Part shown: piece after piece, positions 52,218-64,000 of the stretch
Layout of the letters: each line of letters begins with the position of its first letter
Numbering within the stretch: position 1 is the stretch's first letter
Source: Rhytidiadelphus loreus
Lineage: Eukaryota > Streptophyta > Bryopsida > Hypnales > Hylocomiaceae
Assembly: GCA_947034895.1 (NCBI GenBank)
Contig: OX344763.1
Coordinates: 60,903,093 to 60,967,092, forward strand
Direction of reading: 5' to 3'
DNA: 64,000 nucleotides
Program-made: the position numbers and the translations under genes
The notes under the pieces: model-generated
What the model was told of the DNA's origin: nothing
The model's input: the letters and a program-made list of their open reading frames with translations, nothing else
The model's database searches: none

Positions 52218-52925
52218 AACATGTGGTGCAAGTTGCAATTCTTCTTGAATCCAGATATCCAAAGAAATATTCATTTGGTGGTACCATTGAATGACCTGGA
52301 ACGGTAAATTAGAAATTGATGCACGAACCTTGTGTTGTACTTTCATGTCCAAGAAAATTGGACCTCATGAAATTCACGTAAAGGAAAATGTGCAAACATG
52401 TGGTGCAAGTTGCAATTCTTCTTGAATCCGAATATCCAAAAAAATATTCATTTGGTGGTACCATTGAATGACCTTCAAGGATAAATTAGAAATTGATGCA
52501 AGAACCTTGAGCTGTACTTTCATGTCCAAGAAAATTGGACCTCATGAAATTCACGTAAAGGAAAATGTGCAAACATGTGGTGCAAGTTGCAATTCTTCTT
52601 GAATCCAGATATCCAAAGAAATATTCATTTGGTGGTACCATTGAATGACCTGGAACGTTAAATTAGAAATTGATGCACGAACCTTGTGTTGTACTTTCAT
52701 GTCCAAGAAAATTGGACCTCATGAAATTCACGTAAAGGAAAATGTGCAAACATGTGGTGCAAGTTGCAATTCTTCTTGAATCCGAATATCCAAAAAAATA
52801 TTCATTTGGTGGTACCATTGAATGACCTTCAAGGATAAATTAGAAATTGATGCAAGAACCTTGAGCTGTACTTTCATGTCCAAGAAAATTGGACCTCATG
52901 AAATTCACGTAAAGGAAAATGTGCA
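52218..52925 (+). repeat. Tandem 2-monomer HOR (52218-52571 and 52572-52925)
   Basis: A CCAGATATCC copy with CTGG followed by a type B copy with the rare ATCCGAATATCC is repeated once. The CCG lies at 52428 and 52782, exactly 354 bp apart. One difference seen: CTGGAACGG against CTGGAACGT. ATCCGAATATCC occurs nowhere else in the window. Confidence 0.9.
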
Positions 52926-55900
52926 AACATGTGGTGCAAGTTGCAATTCTTCTTGAATCCAAATATCCAAAGAAATATTCATTTGGTGGTACCATTGAAT
53001 GACCTTCAAGGATAAATTAGAAATTGATGCACGAACCTTGTGCTGTACTTTCATGTCCAAGAAAATTGGACCTCATGAAATTCACGTAAAGGAAAATGTG
53101 CAAACATGTGGTGCAAGTTGCAATTCTTCTTGAATCCAAATATCCAAAGAAATATTCATTTCGTGGTACCATTGAATGACCTGGAACGGTAAATTAGAAA
53201 TTGATGCACGAACCTTGTGTTGTACTTTCATGTCCAAGAAAATTGGACCTCATGAAATTCACGTAAAGAAAAATGTGCAAACATGTGGTGCAAGTTGCAA
53301 TTCTTCTTGAATCCAAATATCCAAAAAAATATTCATTTGGTGGTACCATTGAATGACCTTCAAGGATAAATTAGAAATTGATGCACGAACCTTGTGCTGT
53401 ACTTTCATGTCCAAGAAAATTGGACCTCATGAAATTCACGTAAAGGAAAATGTGCAAACATGTGGTGCAAGTTGCAATTCTTCTTGAATCCAAATCTCCA
53501 AAAAAATATTCATTTGGTGGTACCATTGAATGACCTGGAACGGTAAATTAGAAATTGATGCACGAACCTTGTGCTGTACTTTCATGTCCAAGAAAATTGG
53601 ACCTCATGAAATTCACGTAAAGGAAAATGTGCAAACATGTGGTGCAAGTTGCAATTCTTCTTGAATCCAAATATCCAAAAAAATATTCATTTGGTGGTAC
53701 CATTGAATGACCTTCAAGGATAAATTAGAAATTGATGCAAGAACCTTGAGCTGTACTTTCATGTCCAAGAAAATTGGACCTCATGAAATTCACGTAAAGG
53801 AAAATGTGCAAACATGTGGTGCAAGTTGCAATTCTTCTTGAATCCAAATATCCAAGAAAATATTCATTCGGTGGTACCATTGAATGACCCTGAACGGTAA
53901 ATTAGAAATTGATGCACGAACCTTGTGCTGTACTTTCATGTCCAAGAAAATTGGACCTCATGAAATTCACGTAAAGGAAAATGTGCAAACATGTGGTGCA
54001 AGTTGCAATTCTTCTTGAATCCAAATATCCAAAAAAATATTCATTTGGTGGTACCATTGAATGACCTTCAAGGATAAATTAGAAATTGATGCAAGAACCT
54101 TGAGCTGTACTTTCATGTCCAAGAAAATTGGACCTCATGAAATTCACGTAAAGGAAAATGTGCAAACATGTGGTGCAAGTTGCAATTCTTCTTGAATCCA
54201 AATATCCAAAGAAATATTCATTTGGTGGTACCATTGAATGACCTGGAACGGTAAATTAGAAATTGATGCACGAACCTTGTGCTGTACTTTCATGTCCAAG
54301 AAAATTGGACCTCATGAAATTCACGTAAAGGAAAATGTGCAAACATGTGGTGCAAGTTGCAATTCTTCTTGAATCCAAATATCCAAAAAAATATTCATTC
54401 GATGGTACCATTGAATGACCTTCAAGGATAAATTAGAAATTGATGCACGAACCTTGTGCTATACTTTCATGTCCAAGAAAATTGGACCTCATGAAATTCA
54501 CGTAAAGGAAAATGTGCAAACATGTGGTGCAAGTTGCAATTCTTCTTGAATCCAAATATCCAAAGAAATATTCATTTGGTGGTACCATTGAATGACCTGG
54601 AACGGTAAATTAGAAATTGATGCACGAACCTTGTGTTGTACTTTCATGTCCAAGAAAATTGGACCTCATGAAATTCACGTAAAGAAAAATGTGCAAACAT
54701 GTGGTGCAAGTTGCAATTCTTCTTGAATCCAAATATCCAAAAAAATATTCATTTGGTGGTACCATTGAATGACCTTCAAGGATAAATTAGAAATTGATGC
54801 ACGAACCTTGTGCTGTACTTTCATGTCCAAGAAAATTGGACCTCATGAAATTCACGTAAAGGAAAATGTGCAAGCATGTGGTGCAAGTTGCAATTCTTCT
54901 TGAATCCAAATATCCAAAGAAATATTCATTTGGTGGTACCATTGAATGATCTGGAACGGTAAATTAGAAATTGATGCACGAACCTTGTGTTGTACTTTCA
55001 TGTCCAAGAAAATTGGACCTCATGAAATTCACGTAAAGGAAAATGTGCAAGCATGTGGTGCAAGTTGCAATTCTTCTTGAATCCAAATATCCAAAAAAAT
55101 ATTCATTTGGTGGTACCATTGAATGACCTTCAAGGATAAATTAGAAATTGATGCAAGAACCTTGAGCTGTACTTTCATGTCCAAGAAAATTGGACCTCAT
55201 GAAATTCACGTAAATGAAAATGTGCAAACATGTGGTGCAAGTTGCAATTCTTCTTGAATCCAAATATCCAAAGAAATATTCATTTGGTGGTACCATTGAT
55301 TGACCTTGAACGTTAAATTAGAAATTGATGCACGAACCTTGTGCTGTACTTTCATGTCCAAGAAAATTGGACCTCATGAAATTCACGTAAAGGAAAATGT
55401 GCAAACATGTGGTGCAAGTTGCAATTCTTCTTGAATCCAAATATCCAAAGAAATATTCATTTGGTGGTACCATTGAATGACCTTGAACGGTAAATTAGAA
55501 ATTGATGCACGAACCTTGTGTTGTACTTTCATGTCCAAGAAAATTGGACCTCATGAAATTCACGTAAAGAAAAATGTGCAAACATGTGGTGCAAGTTGCA
55601 ATTCTTCTTGAATCCAAATATCCAAAAAAATATTCATTTGGTGGTACCATTGAATGACCTTCAAGGATAAATTAGAAATTGATGCAAGAACCTTGAGCTG
55701 GACTTTCATGTCCAAGAAAATTGGACCTCATGAAATTCACGTAAAGGAAAATGTGCAAACATGTGGTGCAAGTTGCAATTCTTCTTGAATCCAAATATCC
55801 AAAGAAATATTCATTTGGTGGTACCATTGAATGACCTGGAACGGTAAATTAGAAATTGATGCACGAACCTTGTGTTGTACTTTCATGTCCAAGAAAATTG

Positions 55901-57173
55901 GACCTCATGAAATTCACGTAAAGAAAAATGTGCAAACATGTGGTGCAAGTTGCAATTCTTCTTGAATCCAAATATCCAAAGAAATATTCATTTGGTGGTA
56001 CCATTGAATGACCTGGAACGGTAAATTAGAAATTGATGCACGAACCTTGTGTTGTACTTTCATGTCCAAGAAAATTGGACCTCATGAAATTCACGTAAAG
56101 AAGAATGTGCAAACATGTGGTGCAAGTTGCAATCCTTCTTGAATCCAAATATCCAAAAAAATATTCATTTGGTGGTACCATTGATTGACCTTGAACGTTA
56201 AATTAGAAATTGATGCACGAACCTTGTGTTGTACTTTCATGTCCAAGAAAATTGGACCTCATGAAATTCACGTAAAGGAAAATGTGCAAACATGTGGTGC
56301 AAGTTGCAATTCTTCTTGAATCCAAATATCCAAAGAAATATTCATTTGGTGGTACCATTGAATGACCTGGAACGGTAAATTAGAAATTGATGCACGAACC
56401 TTGTGTTGTACTTTCATGTCCAAGAAAATTGGACCTCATGAAATTCACGTAAAGAAGAATGTGCAAACATGTGGTGCAAGTTGCAATTCTTCTTGAATCC
56501 AAATATCCAAAAAAATATTCATTCGGTGGTACCATTGAATGACCTTGAACGTTAAATTAGAAATTGATGCACGAACCTTGTGTTGTACTTTCATGTCCAA
56601 GAAAATTGGACCTCATGAAATTCACGTAAAGGAAAATGTGCAAACATGTGGTGCAAGTTGCAATTCTTCTTGAATCCAAATATCCAAAGAAATATTCATT
56701 TGGTGGTACCATTGAATGACCTCGAACGGTAAATTAGAAATTGATGCACGAACCTTGTGTTGTACTTTCATGTCCAAGAAAATTGGACCTCATGAAATTC
56801 ACGTAAAGAAAAATGTGCAAACATGTGGTGCAAGTTGCAATTCTTCTTGAATCCAAATATCCAAAAAAATATTCATTTGGTGGTACCATTGAATGACCTT
56901 CAAGGATAAATTAGAAATTGATGCAAGAACCTTGAGCTGGACTTTCATGTCCAAGAAAATTGGACCTCATGAAATTCACGTAAAGAAGAATGTGCAAACA
57001 TGTGGTGCAAGTTGCAATTCTTCTTGAATCCAAATATCCAAAAAAATATTCATTTGGTGGTACCATTGATTGACCTTGAACGTTAAATTAGAAATTGATG
57101 CACGAACCTTGTGTTGTACTTTCATGTCCAAGAAAATTGGACCTCATGAAATTCACGTAAAGGAAAATGTGCA
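52926..57173 (+). repeat. Satellite segment; 53811-55934 mirrors the left end of the window
   Basis: Six copies from 53811 repeat the type order of 355-1416 and 1771-2832: CCTG/GTGC, B, CTGG/GTGC, CGATGG/TATAC, CTGG ending AAAGAAAAATG, B/GTGC. Five copies from 55050 repeat the order of 2833-3717: B/AAATG, T74, CTTGAACGG, B/GAGCTGG, CTGG. GCAAGCATG occurs at the copy junctions near 54873 and 55050. Singletons are CCAAGAAAATATT near 53852, CAATCCTTC near 56131 and CCTCGAACGG near 56720. Confidence 0.82.
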
Positions 57174-60100
57174 AACATGTGGTGCAAGTTGCAATTCTTC
57201 TTGAATCCAAATATCCAAAAAAATATTCATTCGGTGGTACCATTGATTGACCCTGAACGTTAAATTAGAAATTGATGCACGAACCTTGTGTTGTACTTTC
57301 ATGTCCAAGAAAATTGGACCTCATGAAATTCACGTAAAGAAGAATGTGCAAACATGTGGTGCAAGTTGCAATTCTTCTTGAATCCAAATATCCAAAGAAA
57401 TATTCATTTGGTGGTACCATTGAATGATCTGGAACGGTAAATTAGAAATTGATGCACGAACCTTGTGTTGTACTTTCATGTCCAAGAAAATTGGACCTCA
57501 TGAAATTCACGTAAAGGAAAATGTGCAAACATGTGGTGCAAGTTGCAATTCTTCTTGAATCCAAATATCCAAAGAAATATTCATTTGGTGGTACCATTGA
57601 ATGATCTGGAACGGTAAATTAGAAATTGATGCACGAACCTTGTGTTGTACTTTCATGTCCAAGAAAATTGGTCCTCATGAAATTCACGTAAAGGAAAATG
57701 TGCAAACATGTGGTGCAAGTTGCAATTCTTCTTGAATCCAAATATCCAAAAAAATATTCATTTGGTGGTACCATTGAATGACCTTCAAGGATAAATTAGA
57801 AATTGATGCAAGAACCTTGAGCTGGACTTTCATGTCCAAGAAAATTGGACCTCATGAAATTCACGTAAAGGAAAATGTGCAAACATGTGGTGCAAGTTGC
57901 AATTCTTCTTGAATCCAAATATCCAAAGAAATATTCATTTGGTGGTACCATTGAATGACCTGGAACGGTAAATTAGAAATTGATGCACGAACCTTGTGTT
58001 GTACTTTCATGTCCAAGAAAATTGGACCTCATGAAATTCACGTAAAGGAAAATGTGCAAACATGTGGTGCAAGTTGCAATTCTTCTTGAATCCAAATATC
58101 CAAAGAAATATTCATTTGGTGGTACCATTGATTGACCTTGAACGTTAAATTAGAAATTGATGCACGAACCTTGTGCTGTACTTTCATGTCCAAGAAAATT
58201 GGACCTCATGAAATTCACGTAAAGGAAAATGTGCAAACATGTGGTGCAAGTTGCAATTCTTCTTGAATCCAAATATCCAAAGAAATATTCATTTGGTGGT
58301 ACCATTGAATGACCTGGAACGGTAAATTAGAAATTGATGCACGAACCTTGTGTTGTACTTTCATGTCCAAGAAAATTGGACCTCATGAAATTCACGTAAA
58401 GAAAAATGTGCAAACATGTGGTGCAAGTTGCAATTCTTCTTGAATCCAAATATCCAAAAAAATATTCATTTGGTGGTACCATTGAATGACCTTCAAGGAT
58501 AAATTAGAAATTGATGCAAGAACCTTGAGCTGGACTTTCATGTCCAAGAAAATTGGACCTCATGAAATTCACGTAAAGGAAAATGTGCAAACATGTGGTG
58601 CAAGTTGCAATTCTTCTTGAATCCAAATATCCAAAGAAATATTCATTTGGTGGTACCATTGAATGACCTTGAACGGTAAATTAGAAATTGATGCACGAAC
58701 CTTGTGTTGTACTTTCATGTCCAAGAAAATTGGACCTCATGAAATTCACGTAAAGAAAAATGTGCAAACATGTGGTGCAAGTTGCAATTCTTCTTGAATC
58801 CAAATATCCAAAAAAATATTCATTTGGTGGTACCATTGAATGACCTTCAAGGATAAATTAGAAATTGATGCACGAACCTTGTGTTGTACTTTCATGTCCA
58901 AGAAAATTGGACCTCATGAAATTCACGTAAAGGAAAATGTGCAAACATGTGGTGCAAGTTGCAATTCTTCTTGAATCCAAATATCCAAAAAAATATTCAT
59001 TCGGTGGTACCATTGATTGACCCTGAACGTTAAATTAGAAATTGATGCACGAACCTTGTGTTGTACTTTCATGTCCAAGAAAATTGGACCTCATGAAATT
59101 CACGTAAAGAAGAATGTGCAAACATGTGGTGCAAGTTGCAATTCTTCTTGAATCCAAATATCCAAAAAAATATTCATTTGGTGGTACCATTGAATGACCT
59201 TCAAGGATAAATTAGAAATTGATGCAAGAACCTTGAGCTGTACTTTCATGTCCAAGAAAATTGGACCTCATGAAATTCACGTAAAGGAAAATGTGCAAAC
59301 ATGTGGTGCAAGTTGCAATTCTTCTTGAATCCAAATATCCAAAGAAATATTCATTTGGTGGTACCATTGAATGACCTGGAACGGTAAATTAGAAATTGAT
59401 GCAAGAACCTTGTGCTGTACTTTCATGTCCAAGAAAATTGGACCTCATGAAATTCACGTAAAGGAAAATGTGCAAACATGTGGTGCAAGTTGCAATTCTT
59501 CTTGAATCCAAATATCCAAAAAAATATTCATTTGGTGGTACCATTGAATGACCTGGAACGGTAAATTAGAAATTGATGCACGAACCTTGTGTTGTACTTT
59601 CATGTCCAAGAAAATTGGACCTCATGAAATTCACGTAAAGGAAAATGTGCAAACATGTGGTGCAAGTTGCAATTCTTCTTGAATCCAAATATCCAAAAAA
59701 ATATTCATTCGGTGGTACCATTGAATGACCTTGAACGTTAAATTAGAAATTGATGCACGAACCTTGTGTTGTACTTTCATGTCCAAGAAAATTGGACCTC
59801 ATGAAATTCACGTAAAGAAAAATGTGCAAACATGTGGTGCAAGTTGCAATTCTTCTTGAATCCAAATATCCAAAAAAATATTCATTCGGTGGTACCATTG
59901 AATGACCTTGAACGTTAAATTAGAAATTGATGCACGAACCTTGTGTTGTACTTTCATGTCCAAGAAAATTGGACCTCATGAAATTCACGTAAAGAAGAAT
60001 GTGCAAACATGTGGTGCAAGTTGCAATTCTTCTTGAATCCAAATATCCAAAAAAATATTCATTCGGTGGTACCATTGAATGACCTTGAACGTTAAATTAG

Positions 60101-63100
60101 AAATTGATGCACGAACCTTGTGTTGTACTTTCATGTCCAAGAAAATTGGACCTCATGAAATTCACGTAAAGAAAAATGTGCAAACATGTGGTGCAAGTTG
60201 CAATTCTTCTTGAATCCAAATATCCAAAAAAATATTCATTTGGTGGTACCATTGAATGACCTTCAAGGATAAATTAGAAATTGATGCACGAACCTTGTGC
60301 TGTACTTTCATGTCCAAGAAAATTGGACCTCATGAAATTCACGTAAAGGAAAATGTGCAAACATGTGGTGCAAGTTGCAATTCTTCTTGAATCCAAATAT
60401 CCAAAAAAATATTCATTCGGTGGTACCATTGATTGACCCTGAACGTTAAATTAGAAATTGATGCACGAACCTTGTGTTGTACTTTCATGTCCAAGAAAAT
60501 TGGACCTCATGAAATTCACGTAAAGAAGAATGTGCAAACATGTGGTGCAAGTTGCAATTCTTCTTGAATCCAAATATCCAAAGAAATATTCATTTGGTGG
60601 TACCATTGAATGATCTGGAACGGTAAATTAGAAATTGATGCACGAACCTTGTGTTGTACTTTCATGTCCAAGAAAATTGGACCTCATGAACTTCACGTAA
60701 AGGAAAATGTGCAAACATGTGGTGCAAGTTGCAATTCTTCTTGAATCCAAATATCCAAAGAAATATTCATTTGGTGGTACCATTGAATGATCTGGAACGG
60801 TAAATTAGAAATTGATGCACGAACCTTGTGTTGTACTTTCATGTCCAAGAAAATTGGTCCTCATGAAATTCACGTAAAGGAAAATGTGCAAACATGTGGT
60901 GCAAGTTGCAATTCTTCTTGAATCCAAATATCCAAAAAAATATTCATTTGGTGGTACCATTGAATGACCTTCAAGGATAAATTAGAAATTGATGCAAGAA
61001 CCTTGAGCTGTACTTTCATGTCCAAGAAAATTGGACCTCATGAAATTCACGTAAATGAAAATGTGCAAACATGTGGTGCAAGTTGCAATTCTTCTTGAAT
61101 CCAAATATCCAAAGAAATATTCATTTGGTGGTACCATTGATTGACCTTGAACGTTAAATTAGAAATTGATGCACGAACCTTGTGCTGTACTTTCATGTCC
61201 AAGAAAATTGGACCTCATGAAATTCACGTAAAGGAAAATGTGCAAACATGTGGTGCAAGTTGCAATTCTTCTTGAATCCAAATATCCAAAGAAATATTCA
61301 TTTGGTGGTACCATTGAATGACCTGGAACGGTAAATTAGAAATTGATGCACGAACCTTGTGTTGTACTTTCATGTCCAAGAAAATTGGACCTCATGAAAT
61401 TCACGTAAAGAAAAATGTGCAAACATGTGGTGCAAGTTGCAATTCTTCTTGAATCCAAATATCCAAAAAAATATTCATTTGGTGGTACCATTGAATGACC
61501 TTCAAGGATAAATTAGAAATTGATGCAAGAACCTTGAGCTGGACTTTCATGTCCAAGAAAATTGGACCTCATGAAATTCACGTAAAGGAAAATGTGCAAA
61601 CATGTGGTGCAAGTTGCAATTCTTCTTGAATCCAAATATCCAAAGAAATATTCATTTGGTGGTACCATTGAATGACCTGGAACGGTAAATTAGAAATTGA
61701 TGCACGAACCTTGTGTTGTACTTTCATGTCCAAGAAAATTGGACCTCATGAAATTCACGTAAAGAAAAATGTGCAAACATGTGGTGCAAGTTGCAATTCT
61801 TCTTGAATCCAAATATCCAAAAAAATATTCATTTGGTGGTACCATTGATTGACCTTGAACGTTAAATTAGAAATTGATGCACGAACCTTGTGCTGTACTT
61901 TCATGTCCAAGAAAATTGGACCTCATGAAATTCACGTAAAGGAAAATGTGCAAACATGTGGTGCAAGTTGCAATTCTTCTTGAATCCAAATATCCAAAAA
62001 AATATTCATTCGGTGGTACCATTGATTGACCCTGAACGTTAAATTAGAAATTGATGCACGAACCTTGTGTTTTACTTTCATGTCCAAGAAAATTGGACCT
62101 CATGAAATTCACGTAAAGAAGAATGTGCAAACATGTGGTGCAAGTTGCAATTCTTCTTGAATCCAAATATCCAAAAAAATATTCATTTGGTGGTACCATT
62201 GAATGACCTTCAAGGATAAATTAGAAATTGATGCACGAACCTTGAGCTGTACTTTCATGTCCAAGAAAATTGGACCTCATGAAATTCACGTAAAGGAAAA
62301 TGTGCAAACATGTGGTGCAAGTTGCAATTCTTCTTGAATCCAAATATCCAAAGAAATATTCATTTGGTGGTACCATTGAATGACCTGGAACGGTAAATTA
62401 GAAATTGATGCACGAACCTTGTGTTGTACTTTCATGTCCAAGAAAATTGGACCTCATGAAATTCACGTAAAGAAAAATGTGCAAACATGTGGTGCAAGTT
62501 GCAATTCTTCTTGAATCCAAATATCCAAAAAAATATTCATTTGGTGGTACCATTGATTGACCTTGAACGTTAAATTAGAAATTGATGCACGAACCTTGTG
62601 TTGTACTTTCATGTCCAAGAAAATTGGACCTCATGAAATTCACGTAAAGGAAAATGTGCAAACATGTGGTGCAAGTTGCAATTCTTCTTGAATCCAAATA
62701 TCCAAAAAAATATTCATTCGGTGGTACCATTGATTGACCCTGAACGTTAAATTAGAAATTGATGCACGAACCTTGTGTTGTACTTTCATGTCCAAGAAAA
62801 TTGGACCTCATGAAATTCACGTAAAGAAGAATGTGCAAACATGTGGTGCAAGTTGCAATTCTTCTTGAATCCAAATATCCAAAAAAATATTCATTTGGTG
62901 GTACCATTGAATGACCTTCAAGGATAAATTAGAAATTGATGCAAGAACCTTGAGCTGTACTTTCATGTCCAAGAAAATTGGACCTCATGAAATTCACGTA
63001 AAGGAAAATGTGCAAACATGTGGTGCAAGTTGCAATTCTTCTTGAATCCAAATATCCAAAGAAATATTCATTTGGTGGTACCATTGAATGACCTGGAACG

Positions 63101-64000
63101 GTAAATTAGAAATTGATGCAAGAACCTTGTGCTGTACTTTCATGTCCAAGAAAATTGGACCTCATGAAATTCACGTAAAGGAAAATGTGCAAACATGTGG
63201 TGCAAGTTGCAATTCTTCTTGAATCCAAATATCCAAAAAAATATTCATTTGGTGGTACCATTGAATGACCTGGAACGGTAAATTAGAAATTGATGCACGA
63301 ACCTTGTGTTGTACTTTCATGTCCAAGAAAATTGGACCTCATGAAATTCACGTAAAGGAAAATGTGCAAACATGTGGTGCAAGTTGCAATTCTTCTTGAA
63401 TCCAAATATCCAAAAAAATATTCATTCGGTGGTACCATTGAATGACCTTGAACGTTAAATTAGAAATAGATGCACGAACCTTGTGTTGTACTTTCATGTC
63501 CAAGAAAATTGGACCTCATGAAATTCACGTAAAGAAAAATGTGCAAACATGTGGTGCAAGTTGCAATTCTTCTTGAATCCAAATATCCAAAAAAATATTC
63601 ATTCGGTGGTACCATTGAATGACCTTGAACGTTAAATTAGAAATTGATGCACGAACCTTGTGTTGTACTTTCATGTCCAAGAAAATTGGACCTCATGAAA
63701 TTCACGTAAAGAAGAATGTGCAAACATGTGGTGCAAGTTGCAATTCTTCTTGAATCCAAATATCCAAAAAAATATTCATTCGGTGGTACCATTGAATGAC
63801 CTTGAACGTTAAATTAGAAATTGATGCACGAACCTTGTGTTGTACTTTCATGTCCAAGAAAATTGGACCTCATGAAATTCACGTAAAGAAAAATGTGCAA
63901 ACATGTGGTGCAAGTTGCAATTCTTCTTGAATCCAAATATCCAAAAAAATATTCATTTGGTGGTACCATTGAATGACCTTCAAGGATAAATTAGAAATTG
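57174..64000 (+). repeat. Right-end HORs with 18- and 21-monomer offsets
   Basis: 57174-57704 (CATTCGG/T74/CCTG, then two AATGATCTGG copies in a row) recurs at 60360-60890, an offset of 3186 bp (18 copies), including the rare ATTGGTCCTC at 57669 and 60855. 58944-60359 recurs at 62661-64000 (cut by the window edge), an offset of 3717 bp (21 copies), with one difference seen, GAAATAGATGC near 63465. 61422-62129 carries the GTGTTTTAC string also present near 3364, 5311 and 15933. Confidence 0.87.
63900..64000 (+). repeat. Partial monomer cut by the window edge
   Basis: The first 101 bases of a type B copy (CATTTGG, TTCAAGGA) end at the window edge, so the array continues beyond it. Confidence 0.97.

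Larger units (their letters stand above)
1..64000 (+). repeat. Satellite DNA array, 177-bp monomer, 361 full copies plus one partial
   Basis: The word AACATGTGG recurs at 1, 178, 355, 532 and so on to 63900, always in the same orientation. 359 copies of 177 bp plus two of 178 bp account exactly for 1-63899; the last 101 bases begin a further copy. Landmarks in order are AACATGTGG (mp 1-9), a TTGCAATTCTTCTTG segment, an A-tract (mp 44-50), GGTACC (mp 63-68), a variable block (mp 78-88), GATGCACGAACC (mp 101-112), and a dyad (mp 124-155). G+C is about 36%. All six frames are stopped in each regular copy, so it is non-coding. Size and homogeneity fit a centromeric or pericentromeric satellite of a eukaryote; that role is inferred. 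I do not recognise the family. Confidence 0.99.

Noticed and set aside
1..64000. CRISPR-like array
   Set aside because: Repeats are contiguous 177-bp units with no short-repeat and unique-spacer alternation, and there are no cas genes.
1..64000. Transposable element or gene within the array
   Set aside because: Copy phase is continuous from end to end apart from the two one-base insertions, leaving no room for an insert, target-site duplication or terminal repeat.
1..64000. Monomer built from two related half-units
   Set aside because: Only short words recur inside the copy (ATCCAAA at mp 32-38 and 40-46, ACCTTG at mp 77 and 110, TGCAA three times), too short to show an ancestral half-size repeat.

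Overview
The window is one uninterrupted head-to-tail satellite DNA array. A unit of 177 bp, about 36% G+C by hand count of a typical copy, repeats 361 times, and a 101-bp partial copy follows at the right edge (63900-64000). Every copy has the same orientation. All copies are 177 bp long except two 178-bp copies at 11506-11683 and 14162-14339. I found no gene, RNA gene, transposable element, telomere repeat or unique sequence anywhere. Both window edges cut the array, so its true length is unknown. A long, homogeneous array with a nucleosome-sized unit points to a eukaryotic nuclear chromosome, most likely centromeric or pericentromeric heterochromatin of a plant or animal. I do not recognise the monomer and will not name a species. 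Monomer positions (mp) below count from the A of AACATGTGG as mp 1; copy n (from 0) starts at 1+177n at the left, and at 3+177n from 14340 on.

Copies differ at a small set of linked sites: mp 47 (A/G in an A-tract), mp 57-61, mp 74 (A/T), mp 80-87 (main haplotypes CTTGAACG, CTGGAACG, CCTGAACG and TTCAAGGA), mp 107/116/118-121, and mp 166-169. The stretches mp 1-46 and mp 122-160 are nearly invariant. The second contains a strong dyad (arms mp 124-130/149-155 and 131-135/141-145); a weaker 22-bp dyad is centred on a GGTACC site at mp 63-68.

Reading the variant sites in order reveals higher-order repeats (HORs) of many different lengths: an 8-mer (355-3186), an 11-mer (2833-6549), a 15-mer of 2656 bp carrying the 178-bp copies (9028-14339), a 3-mer (18234-19295), a 5-mer with no difference found by eye (21597-23366), a 10/11-mer in three copies (23544-29030), a central domain of mixed 8-13-mers (about 31332-47084), a 3-mer (50271-51332), a 2-mer (52218-52925), and 18- and 21-mer relationships at the right end (57174-64000). 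The central domain lacks the T74 variant and has private variants, whereas both flanks share the same strings of copy types at distances up to about 53 kb. This fits repeated unequal exchange and conversion, with a younger or separately homogenised block in the middle.

Two 73-residue open frames on the minus strand are side effects of the single-base insertions in the 178-bp copies, not genes. The most notable observations are the layered HOR architecture, the private central domain, the constrained hairpin half of the monomer, and the mosaic copies that record exchange.
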